This document shows, one piece after another, positions 1 to 8,516 of a stretch of DNA of 64,000 nt. The DNA is from Patiria pectinifera (Eukaryota > Echinodermata > Asteroidea > Valvatida > Asterinidae). Position 1 is the first letter of the stretch; every line of letters starts with the position of its first letter. The position numbers were made by a program, and so were the translations under genes. The stretch covers positions 12,710,001-12,774,000 of the forward strand of contig CM057141.1 in assembly GCA_029964075.1 (NCBI GenBank). Reading direction: 5' to 3'. Under the pieces are notes generated by a model that made no database searches, had not been told where the DNA came from, and saw only the letters and a list, made by a program, of their open reading frames with translations.

Positions 1-151
1 GGGTTCCGCTTTTTCTGACTCACCCTGTATAACGGCTCTTACCTCAATGTATATTCCAAGCCATACGACAATAAAGGCAATAGGATGATTTGCTTTTATT
101 GAGATAATTTGACATATCCATATGCGTTTAGTTTGAGACATTCTGTGCACT
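1..151. other. Unclassified left flank
   Basis: This is the only part of the window with no clear tandem structure of its own. It is AT-rich. Bases 17-31 read GACTCACCCTGTATA, whose reverse complement begins TATACAGGGTG. From memory this resembles the outer end of some arthropod transposable elements, but no second end, target-site duplication or coding remnant is visible, so I do not call an element. From about base 110 the text (TTTGACAT, then TTCTGTGCA) already looks like the tail of a decayed unit of the repeat that follows. No open reading frame of note. Confidence 0.4.
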
Positions 152-1188
152 ATTTGACTGCCTGTCAGCGAACCCTGGGCCAGCTATGATATGACTTATG
201 CTAAATCTCGAGTAATTGCCCTTTTTAGAAAGAAATTCTCGGATTTTTGACATGGATAGGGAGCTGGATATTGTGGCTACAGTTCCCAACAAATTTAAAG
301 TCCGCAGATCAAATACAAAGTTGAAGATAATTTGACATGCGCATCCATGTTTTGGCCAAGGTTATATATGTACAATATATTCCATTTGACTGCCTATCAG
401 TTGGTGCTCTGCCAGCTAAGATGTGACTAGCAATATCTCATTTTTTAGTGCCCTTGCCATCAGTAATTCTGGAATATTTTGACATGGATAGGGACCTTGC
501 CAAAGTGACTACATTATACAACACGTTTGAATTCAGCAGATACATGTAGACAATTAGAGATACGTATCGATGTTTCGGCCGACTATATATTTCTGTGCAG
601 TATTCTCCATTTGCCTGCCGATCAGTCTGTTGGCCCTCTGCCAGCTATGACATGAATATGGCAGTGGCGTTGTCATCAGAAATCTCGAAATATTTTGACA
701 TGGATGTGGAGCTAGGTGATGTGGCTACATTCTCCCACAAGTATGGAGTTGGCTGACCAAATATAACTGGAGAAAATTAGGGATATGCAACTATGTTTTG
801 GCTGAGGTTATTTCTGTGCGGTTTTGCATTTTGACTGCCTATTAGTTGGCGCTCCATCAGCTATGACATGACTTGCTATATCTCGACATTTAGTGCCCTT
901 ATTCAGAAATCTCAGAATATTTTGAAATTTGAATATGGAGCTAGTAAGAGTGGCTACATTCTCCCACAAGTTTGGAGTTGACGCAACTATGTTTTGGCCA
1001 AGTTTATTTCTTTGCGGTTTTCCATTTGACTGCCTAACTTTGGCGCTCAATCAGCAATGACGGGACTTACTATATCTCGACTTTAAGTGCCCTCTTCATC
1101 AAAAACTTCATCATCCAACTATTTTGACACGGATGTGGAGCTAGTTAGCGTGGCTACATTCTCCTATAAGTTTGGAGTCAGCAGTGGT
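152..1188. repeat. Decayed tandem repeat, five units of about 195-232 bp
   Basis: Five units can be aligned on the shared anchor ATTTGACTGCC (some copies altered), starting near 152, 384, 609, 829 and 1024, so the spacings are 232, 225, 220 and 195 bases. A second anchor, TTTTGACATGGAT, recurs near 245, 477, 693, 920 (altered) and 1122. Units differ by many substitutions and indels. The order of several short words (TGTGCAGTA, CCAT, CCTG..CAG, GACATG, TTGACATGGATG, TGGAGT) matches their order in the 219-bp satellite that starts at 1189, and the unit length is similar. I infer these are ancient diverged relatives of the satellite at the array edge; an unrelated repeat of similar length is the alternative. 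The short open frames here (808-1050 on minus, 1087-1305 on plus) run through the repeats and look fortuitous. Confidence 0.7.
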
Positions 1189-1250
1189 CAGTTTCGTTTT
1201 TGTGGAGTAAGTCCCATAGCGAGGCCTGTCAGCGCAAGCCGACATGGCTC

Positions 1251-2345
1251 TCATGTATCGCGGTCTAAAGGTACCTTGACATGGATGGATTTGAACAAAC
1301 TATAGCTTGTTGGATAGCGGATGAATAGGCCAACAATCTGACAAATCGGCAAGGCTTCAGACGTGAAACTTTTGGAGTGAGCGTCAGATGTAGGTACATG
1401 ATGCCCCCAGTTTCGTTTTTGTGCAGTAAGTCCCATAGCGAGGCCTGTCAGCGCCAGCCGACATGGCTCTCATGTGTCGCGGTCTAAAGGTACCTTTACA
1501 TGGATGGATTTGGACAACCTATAACTTGTTGGAAAGCAAATAAATAGGCCAACAAGCTGACAAATCGGCAAGGCTTCAGACTTGAAACTTTTGGAGTGAG
1601 TCCCAGACGTAGGTACATGATGCCCCAAGTTTCGTTTTTGTGCAGTAAGTCCCATAGCAAGGGCTGTCAGCGCCAGCCGACATGGCTCTCATGTGTCGCG
1701 GTCTAAAGGTACCTTAACATAGATGGATTTTGACAAACTATAGCTTGTTGCATAGCGGATGAAAAGGTCAACAAGCTGACGAATCGGCAAGGCTTCAGAC
1801 TTGAAACTTTTGGAGTGAGCCCCAGACGTAGGTACATGATGCCCCCAGTTTCGTTTTTGTGCAGTAAGTCCCATAGCAAGGGCTGTCAGCGCAAGCCGAC
1901 ATGGCTTTCATGTGTCGCGGTCTAATGGCAACTTAACATGGATGGATTTTGACAAACTATAGCTTGTTGCATAGCGGATGAATAGGCCAACAAGCTGACA
2001 AATCGGCAAGGCTTCAGACTTGAAACTTTTGGAGTGAGCCTCAGACGTAGGTACATGATGCCCCCAGTTTCGTTTTTGTGCAGTAAGTCCCATAGCAAGG
2101 GCTGTCAGCGCCAGCCGACATGGCTCTCATGTGTCGCGGTCTAAAGATACCTTAACATGGATGGATTTTGATAAACTATAGCTTGTTGCATAGCGGATGA
2201 ATAGGCCAACAAGCTGACAAATCGGCAATGCTTCAGACTTGAAACTTTTGGAGTGAGCCCCAGACGCAGGTACATGATGCCCCCAGTATCGTTTTTGTGC
2301 AGTAAGTCCCATAGCAAGGGCTGTCGGCGCCAGCCGACATGGCTC
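1251..2345 (-). repeat. Five-monomer higher-order segment, copy 1
   Basis: Monomers starting at 1251, 1470, 1689, 1908 and 2127 have distinct diagnostic variants. The same five types recur in the same order at 5117, 5336, 5555, 5774 and 5993, 3,866 bases downstream. That distance equals 18 x 219 minus 2 x 38, because two shortened monomers lie between the copies. Shared diagnostics include AACTTGTTGGAAAGCAAAT in the second monomer, GAAAAGGTCAACAAGCTGAC in the third and CTAATGGCAACTT in the fourth. The segment is a duplicated multi-monomer unit, not independently mutated copies. Confidence 0.85.
2322..2339. repeat. Hairpin variant with a perfect 7-bp stem
   Basis: In most monomers this 18-base element is an imperfect hairpin with one A/C mismatch on this strand (G/T on the other). 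Here, and in the duplicated monomer at 6188-6205, the mismatched base is G. This gives 7 perfect base pairs (TGTCGGC with GCCGACA) around the four-base loop GCCA. The two occurrences are copies of one event through the 3,866-base duplication, not independent changes. Confidence 0.75.
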
Positions 2346-3440
2346 TCATGTGTCGCGGTCTAAAGGTACCTTAACATGGATGGATTTTGACAAACTATAG
2401 CTAGTTGCATAGCGGATGAATAGGTCAACAAGCTGACAAATCGGCAAGGCTTCAGACTTAAAACTTTTGGAGTGAGTTCCAGACGTAGGTACATGATGCC
2501 CCCAGTTTCGTTTTTGTGCAGTAAGTCCCATAGCGAGGCCTGTCAGCGCAAGCCGACATAGCTCTCATGTATTGCGGTCTAAAGGTACCTTGACATAGAT
2601 GGATTTGAACAAACTATAGCTTGTTGGATAGCGGATGAATAGACCAACAAGCTGACAAATCGGCAAGGCTTCAGACGTGAAACATTTGGAGTGAGCGTCA
2701 GATGTAGGTACATGATGCCCCCAGTTTCGTTTTTGTGCAGTAAGTCCCATAGCGAGGCCTGTCAGCGCCAGTCGACATGGCTCTCATGTGTTGCAATCTA
2801 AAGGTACCTTAACATGGATGGATTTTGACAAACTATGGCTTGTTGCATAGCGGATGAATAGGCCATCAAGCTGACAAATCGGCAAGGCTTTAGACTTGAA
2901 ACTTTTGGAGTGAGCCCCAGACGTAGGTACATGATGCCCCCAGTTTCGTTTTTGTGCAGTAAGTCCCATAGCAAGGGCTGTCAGCGCCAGCCGACATGGC
3001 TCTCATGTGTCGCGGTCTAAAGGTACCTTGACATGGATGGATTTGAACAAACTAGAGTTTGTTCGATAGCGAATGAATAGGCCAACAAGCTGACAAATCG
3101 GCAATGCTTCAGACCTGAAACTTTTGGAGTGAGCCCCAGACGGAGGATCATGATGCCCACTGTATCGTTTTTGTGCAGTAAGTCCCATAGCAAGAGCTGT
3201 CAGCGCCAGCCGACATGGCTCTCATGTGTCGCGGTCTAAAGATACCTTAACATGGATGGATTTTGATAAACTATAGCTTGTTGCATAGCGGATAAATAGG
3301 CCAACAAGCTGACATATCGACAATGCTTCAGACTTAAAACTGTTGGAGTGAGTCCCAGATGTAGGTACATGATGCCCCCAGTTTCGTTTTTGTGCAGTAA
3401 GTCCCATAGCAAGGGCTGTCAGCGCCAGCCGACATGGCTC

Positions 3441-3802
3441 CCATGTGTCGCAGTCTCCAGGCAACTTAGCGGATAAATAGGCCAACAAGCTGACATATCG
3501 ACAATGCTTCAGACTTAAAACTTTTGGAGTGAGCCCCAGATGTAGGTACATGATGCCCCCAGTCTCGTTTTTGTGCAGTAAGTCCCATAGCAAGGGCTGT
3601 CAGCGCCAGCCGACATGGCTCCCATGTGTCGCAGTCTCCAGGCAACTTAGCGGATAAATAGGCCAACAAGCTGACATATCGACAATGCTTCAGACTTAAA
3701 ACTTTTGGAGTGAGCCCCAGATGTAGGTACATGATGCCCCCAGTCTCGTTTTTGTGCAGTAAGTCCCATAGCGAGGCCTGTCAGCGCAAGCCGACATAGC
3801 TC
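3441..3802 (-). repeat. Two tandem 181-bp shortened monomers
   Basis: Two adjacent monomers (3441-3621 and 3622-3802) lack 38 bases between the CAGTCTCCAGGCAACTTAG word and the AGCGGATAAATAGG word. They are identical by eye until the last bases, where the second changes to the GCGAGGCCTG form. One deletion followed by tandem duplication explains them. The deletion removes the left arm of the 9-bp inverted repeat and the KpnI palindrome, so neither is needed for a monomer to be copied. Confidence 0.85.
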
Positions 3803-4459
3803 TGATGTATCGCGGTCTAAAGGTACCTTGACATAGATAGATTTGAACAAACTATAGCTTGTTGGACAGCAGATGAATAGGCCAACAATCTGACAAATCG
3901 GCAAGGCTTCAGACGTGAAACTTTTGGAGTGAGCGTCAGATGTAGGTACATGATGCCCCCAGTTTCGTTTTTGTGCAGTAAGTCCCATAGCAAGGGCTGT
4001 CAGCGCAAGCCGACATGGCTCTCATGTGTCGCGGTCTAAAGGTACCTTAACATGGATGGATTTTGACAAACTATAGCTTGTTGCATAGCAAATGAATAGG
4101 CCAACAAGCTGAAAAATTGGCAAGGCTTCAGACTTGAAAATTTTGAAGTCAGCCCCAGACGTAGGTACATGATGCCCCCAGTTTCGTTTTTGTGCAGTAA
4201 GTCCCATAGCAAGGGCTGTCAGCGCCAGCCGACATGGCTCTCATGTGTCGCGGTCTAAAGGTACCTTAACATGGATGGATTTTGACAAACTATAGCTTGT
4301 TGCATAGCGGATGAATAGGTCAACAAGCTGACAAATCGGCAAGGCTTCAGACTTGAAACTTTTGGAGTGAGTTCCAGACGTAGGTACATGATGCCCCCAG
4401 TTTCGTTTTTGTGCAGTAAGTCCCATAGCAAGGGCTGTCAGCGCCAGCCTACATGGCTC

Positions 4460-5116
4460 TCATGTATTGCGGTCTAAAGGTACCTTGACATGGATGGATT
4501 TGAACAAACTATAGCTTGTTGGATAGCGGATGAATAGACCAACAATCTGACAAGTCGGCAAGGCTTCAGACGTGAAACTTTTGGAGTGAGCGTCAGATGT
4601 AGGTACATGATGCCCCCAGTTTCGTTTTTGTGCAGTAAGTCCCATAGCGAGGCCTGTCAGCGCCAGCCGACATGGCTCTCATGTGTCGCGGTCTAAAGGT
4701 ACCTTAACATGGATGGATTTGGACAACCTATAACTTGTTGGAAAGCAAATAAATAGGCCAACAAGCTGACAAATCGGCAAGGCTTCAGACTTGAAACATT
4801 TGGAGTGAGTCCCAGACGTAGGTACATGATGCCCCAAGTTTCGTTTTTGTGCAGTAAGTCGCATAGCAAGGGCTGTCAGCGCCAGCCGACATGGCTCTCA
4901 TGTGTCGCGGTCTAAAGGTACCTTAACATGGATGGATTTTGACAAACTATAGCTTGTTGCATAGCGGATGAAAAGGTCAACAAGCTGACGAATCGGCAAG
5001 GCTTCAGACTTAAAACTTTTGGAGTGAGCCCCAGACGTAGGTACATGATGCCCCCAGTTTCGTTTTTGTGCAGTAAGTCCCTTAGCAAGGGCTGTCAGCG
5101 CAAGCCGACATGGCTT
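4460..5116 (-). repeat. Three-monomer segment, a further copy of the 1251-1907 types
   Basis: Monomers starting at 4460, 4679 and 4898 repeat the type order of 1251/1470/1689, and the order is repeated again at once at 5117/5336/5555. The region 4460-5773 is therefore a tandem duplication of three monomers (657 bases). The start of the 5117 monomer carries the GGCTTTCATG word of the 1908 type and then continues as the 1251 type, which marks the likely exchange junction. The third monomer (4898) also has CCCTTAGCAAGGG in place of CCCATAGCAAGGG. Confidence 0.75.
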
Positions 5117-6211
5117 TCATGTGTCGCGGTCTAAAGGTACCTTGACATGGATGGATTTGAACAAACTATAGCTTGTTGGATAGCGGATGAATAGGCCAAT
5201 AATCTGACAAATCGGCAAGGCTTCAGACGTGAAACTTTTGGAGTGTGCGTCAGATGTAGGTACATGATGCCCCCAGTTTCGTTTTTGTGCAGTAAGTCCC
5301 ATAGCGAGGGCTGTCAGCGCCAGCCGACATGGCTCTCATGTGTCGCGGTCTAAAGGTACCTTAACATGGATGGATTTGGACAACCTATAACTTGTTGGAA
5401 AGCAAATAAATAGGCCAACAAGCTGACAAATCGGCAAGGCTTCAGACTTGAAACTTTTGGAGTGAGTCCCAGACGTAGGTACATGATGCCCCAAGTTTCG
5501 TTTTTGTGCAGTAAGTCCCATAGCAAGGGCTGTCAGCGCCAGCCGACATGGCTCTCATGTGTCGCGGTCTAAAGGTACCTTAACATAGATGGATTTTGAC
5601 AAACTATAGCTTGTTGCATAGCGGATGAAAAGGTCAACAAGCTGACGAATCGGCAAGGCTTCAGACTTGAAACTTTTGGAGTGAGCCCCAGACGTAGGTA
5701 CATGATGCCCCCAGTTTCGTTTTTGTGCAGTAAGTCCCATAGCAAGGGCTGTCAGCGCAAGCCGACATGGCTTTCATGTGTCGCGGTCTAATGGCAACTT
5801 AACATGGATGGATTTTGACAAACTATAGCTTGTTGCATAGCGGATGAATAGGCCAACAAGCTGACAAATCGGCAAGGCTTCAGACTTGAAACTTTTGGAG
5901 TGAGCCTCAGACGTAGGTACATGATGCCCCCAGTTTCGTTTTTGTGCAGTAAGTCCCATAGCAAGGGCTGTCAGCGCCAGCCGACATGGCTCTCATGTGT
6001 CGCGGTCTAAAGATACCTTAACATGGATGGATTTTGAAAAACTATAGCTTGTTGCATAGCGGATGAATAGGCCAACAAGCTGACAAGTCGGCAATGCTTC
6101 AGACTTGAAACTTTTGGAGTGAGCCCCAGACGCAGGTACATGATGCCCCCAGTTTCGTTTTTGTGCAGTAAGTCCCATAGCAAGGGCTGTCGGCGCCAGC
6201 CGACATGGCTC
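5117..6211 (-). repeat. Five-monomer higher-order segment, copy 2
   Basis: This is the second copy of 1251-2345, with the same five monomer types in order. Small differences separate the copies: the first monomer has CCAATAATCTG for CCAACAATCTG and GAGTGTGCG for GAGTGAGCG, and the fifth has CAGTTTCG for CAGTATCG. They have therefore diverged slightly since the duplication. The monomer after it (6212) starts as the expected sixth type and then becomes mosaic. Confidence 0.85.
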
Positions 6212-6430
6212 TCATGTGTCGCGGTCTAAAGGTACCTTAACATGGATGGATTTTGACAAACTATAGCTAGTTGCATAGCGGATGAATAGGTCAACAAGCT
6301 GACAAATCGGCAATGCTTCAGACCTGAAACTTTTGGAGTGAGCCCCAGACGGAGGATCATGATGCCCACTGTATCGTTTTTGTGCAGTAAGTCCCATAGC
6401 GAGGCCTGTCAGCGCAAGCCGACATAGCTC
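6212..6430 (-). repeat. Mosaic monomer with a conversion-like patch
   Basis: The first part matches the 2346-type monomer (CTAGTTGCATAGC; GGTCAACAAG with the diagnostic T at 6291). From 6314 to 6373 it matches the 3003 type instead (AATGCTTCAGACCTG, GACGGAGGATCATG, CCCACTGTATCG). By 6401 it has returned to the form that follows the 2346 type (GCGAGGCCTG, then CATAGCTCTCATGTATTG). The patch is at least 60 and at most about 109 bases long. A double switch inside one monomer favours gene conversion over a single crossover. Confidence 0.75.
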
Positions 6431-6474
6431 TCATGTATTGCGGTCTAAAGGTACCTTGACATAAATGGATTTGA

Positions 6475-6974
6475 NNNNNNNNNNNNNNNNNNNNNNNNNN
6501 NNNNNNNNNNNNNNNNNNNNNNNNNNNNNNNNNNNNNNNNNNNNNNNNNNNNNNNNNNNNNNNNNNNNNNNNNNNNNNNNNNNNNNNNNNNNNNNNNNNN
6601 NNNNNNNNNNNNNNNNNNNNNNNNNNNNNNNNNNNNNNNNNNNNNNNNNNNNNNNNNNNNNNNNNNNNNNNNNNNNNNNNNNNNNNNNNNNNNNNNNNNN
6701 NNNNNNNNNNNNNNNNNNNNNNNNNNNNNNNNNNNNNNNNNNNNNNNNNNNNNNNNNNNNNNNNNNNNNNNNNNNNNNNNNNNNNNNNNNNNNNNNNNNN
6801 NNNNNNNNNNNNNNNNNNNNNNNNNNNNNNNNNNNNNNNNNNNNNNNNNNNNNNNNNNNNNNNNNNNNNNNNNNNNNNNNNNNNNNNNNNNNNNNNNNNN
6901 NNNNNNNNNNNNNNNNNNNNNNNNNNNNNNNNNNNNNNNNNNNNNNNNNNNNNNNNNNNNNNNNNNNNNNNNNN
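6475..6974. other. Assembly gap, exactly 500 N
   Basis: The run of N is exactly 500 bases and lies between the diverged edge and the homogenised core. Monomer phase is not kept across it: monomers expected from the left would start at 6431 + 219n, but the first on the right starts at 6988. The round length suggests a placeholder, so the true distance and copy number here are unknown. Frames that run through the N are meaningless. Confidence 0.95.
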
Positions 6975-7004
6975 GCCGACATGGCTCTCATGTGTCGCGG
7001 TCTA

Positions 7005-7014
7005 AAGGTACCTT
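7005..7014. repeat. 10-bp palindrome with KpnI site, one per monomer
   Basis: AAGGTACCTT is a perfect palindrome and contains GGTACC (KpnI/Acc65I). It recurs once in every consensus monomer on both sides of the inversion. KpnI digestion of genomic DNA is therefore predicted to give a strong 219-bp ladder. Some diverged monomers have lost the site, for example the two 181-bp monomers. Confidence 0.85.
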
Positions 7015-7040
7015 AACATGGATGGATTTTGACAAACTAT

Positions 7041-7076
7041 AGCTTGTTGCATAGCGGATGAATAGGCCAACAAGCT
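7041..7076. repeat. Perfect 9-bp inverted repeat, 18-base spacer, one per monomer
   Basis: AGCTTGTTG at 7041-7049 is the exact reverse complement of CAACAAGCT at 7068-7076. The 18-base spacer reads CATAGCGGATGAATAGGC. The structure is present in every consensus monomer of both cores and could extrude as a hairpin in DNA or fold in a transcript. Some left-edge monomers break it (for example CAACAATCT at the right arm of the 1251 type, AACTTGTTG at the left arm of the 1470 type). No function is shown. Confidence 0.8.
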
Positions 7077-7182
7077 GACAAATCGGCAAGGCTTCAGACT
7101 TGAAACTTTTGGAGTGAGCCCCAGACGTAGGTACATGATGCCCCCAGTTTCGTTTTTGTGCAGTAAGTCCCATAGCAAGGGC

Positions 7183-7200
7183 TGTCAGCGCCAGCCGACA
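7183..7200. repeat. 18-base imperfect hairpin, one per monomer
   Basis: On the plus strand, TGTCAGC pairs with GCCGACA except for one A/C mismatch. On the minus strand, the same pair is a G/T wobble, so a transcript from that strand would have seven consecutive pairs. The loop is GCCA. The frequent A/T polymorphism of the left core and the C/A difference of several left-edge monomers both fall in this loop. In two left-edge monomers the mismatch is replaced by a true pair. Confidence 0.65.
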
Positions 7201-8299
7201 TGGCTCTCATGTGTCGCGGTCTAAAGGTACCTTAACATGGATGGATTTTGACAAACTATAGCTTGTTGCATAGCGGATGAATAGGCCAACAAGCTGACAA
7301 ATCGGCAAGGCTTCAGACTTGAAACTTTTGGAGTGAGCCCCAGACGTAGGTACATGATGCCCCCAGTTTCGTTTTTGTGCAGTAAGTCCCATAGCAAGGG
7401 CTGTCAGCGCCTGCCGACATGGCTCTCATGTGTCGCGGTCTAAAGGTACCTTAACATGGATGGATTTTGACAAACTATAGCTTGTTGCATAGCGGATGAA
7501 TAGGCCAACAAGCTGACAAATCGGCAAGGCTTCAGACTTGAAACTTTTGGAGTGAGCCCCAGACGTAGGTACATGATGCCCCAGTTTCGTTTTTGTGCAG
7601 TAAGTCCCATAGCAAGGGCTGTCAGCGCCAGCCGACATGGCTCTCATGTGTCGCGGTCTAAAGGTACCTTAACATGGATGGATTTTGACAAACTATAGCT
7701 TGTTGCATAGCGGATGAATAGGCCAACAAGCTGACAAATCGGCAAGGCTTCAGACTTGAAACTTTTGGAGTGAGCCCCAGACGTAGGTACATGATGCCCC
7801 CAGTTTCGTTTTTGTGCAGTAAGTCCCATAGCAAGGGCTGTCAGCGCCAGCCGACATGGCTCTCATGTGTCGCGGTCTAAAGGTACCTTAACATGGATGG
7901 ATTTTGACAAACTATAGCTTGTTGCATAGCGGATGAATAGGCCAACAAGCTGACAAATCGGCAAGGCTTCAGACTTGAAACTTTTGGAGTGAGCCCCAGA
8001 CGTAGGTACATGATGCCCCAGTTTCGTTTTTGTGCAGTAAGTCCCATAGCAAGGGCTGTCAGCGCCAGCCGACATGGCTCTCATGTGTCGCGGTCTAAAG
8101 GTACCTTAACATGGATGGATTTTGACAAACTATAGCTTGTTGCATAGCGGATGAATAGGCCAACAAGCTGACAAATCGGCAAGGCTTCAGACTTGAAACT
8201 TTTGGAGTGAGCCCCAGACGTAGGTACATGATGCCCCCAGTTTCGTTTTTGTGCAGTAAGTCCCATAGCAAGGGCTGTCAGCGCCTGCCGACATGGCTC

Positions 8300-8516
8300 T
8301 CATGTGTCGCGGTCTAAAGGTACCTTAACATGGATGGATTTTGACAAACTATAGCTTGTTGCATAGCGGATGAATAGGCCAACAAGCTGACAAATCGGCA
8401 AGGCTTCAGACTTGAAACTTTGGAGTGAGCCCCAGACGTAGGTACATGATGCCCCAGTTTCGTTTTTGTGCAGTAAGTCCCATAGCAAGGGCTGTCAGCG
8501 CCAGCCGACATGGCTC
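8300..8516 (-). repeat. 217-bp monomer with two homopolymer contractions
   Basis: This monomer carries both common one-base contractions at once: TTTT to TTT in GAAACTTTGG, and CCCCC to CCCC before AGTTTCG. It is the only such monomer in the left core. It could be a recombinant of the two single-contraction types or a product of two independent slips. Confidence 0.8.

Larger units (their letters stand above)
1189..6474 (-). repeat. Satellite array, diverged left edge (24 complete monomers)
   Basis: The satellite starts where CAGTTTCGTTTTTGTG first appears (1189). Complete monomers begin at 1251 and follow at 219-base steps, except two of 181 bases (3441-3802). The last, from 6431, is cut by the N run at 6475. 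Monomers differ by many substitutions and fall into recognisable types that recur in order: one with GTGAGCGTCAGATG, one with AACTTGTTGGAAAGCAAAT, one with GAAAAGGTCAACAAGCTGAC, one with CTAATGGCAACTT and one with a CAGACGCAGG word. Repetition of types in order shows segmental duplication. Greater divergence at the edge than in the core is what unequal-exchange models of satellites expect. No gene is present. Confidence 0.95.
6988..7206 (-). repeat. Reference 219-bp monomer (consensus form)
   Basis: A representative consensus monomer. It is about 49% GC (107 of 219) with eight CpG dinucleotides, so CpG is not strongly depleted. Elements in order on the plus strand are the 10-bp palindrome AAGGTACCTT (7005), the inverted repeat AGCTTGTTG/CAACAAGCT (7041-7076), a T4 run in GAAACTTTTGG, a C5 run before AGTTTCG, a T5 run in CGTTTTTGTG, and the 18-base hairpin (7183-7200). 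I see no CENP-B box, telomeric repeat, tRNA-like promoter boxes or hammerhead ribozyme core. The monomer does not match a satellite family that I can name. Confidence 0.9.

Noticed and set aside
808-1305. Frames of 80 codons (minus, 808-1050) and 72 codons (plus, 1087-1305) in the flank
   Set aside because: They cross units of the decayed tandem repeat and, for the second, the satellite boundary; no recognisable domain or start context.
6431-7016. Long open frames spanning the first N run
   Set aside because: They consist almost wholly of undetermined bases, so they carry no evidence.
7165-7181. CENP-B box
   Set aside because: The TTTCGTTTTTGTGC stretch has the TTCG start but lacks the required CGGG half, so it does not match the box.
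6988-7206. tRNA-derived SINE or 5S rRNA gene array
   Set aside because: No convincing A/B box pair, no 5S-like sequence, no poly(A) or oligo(T) tail and no target-site duplications; the units are directly head to tail.
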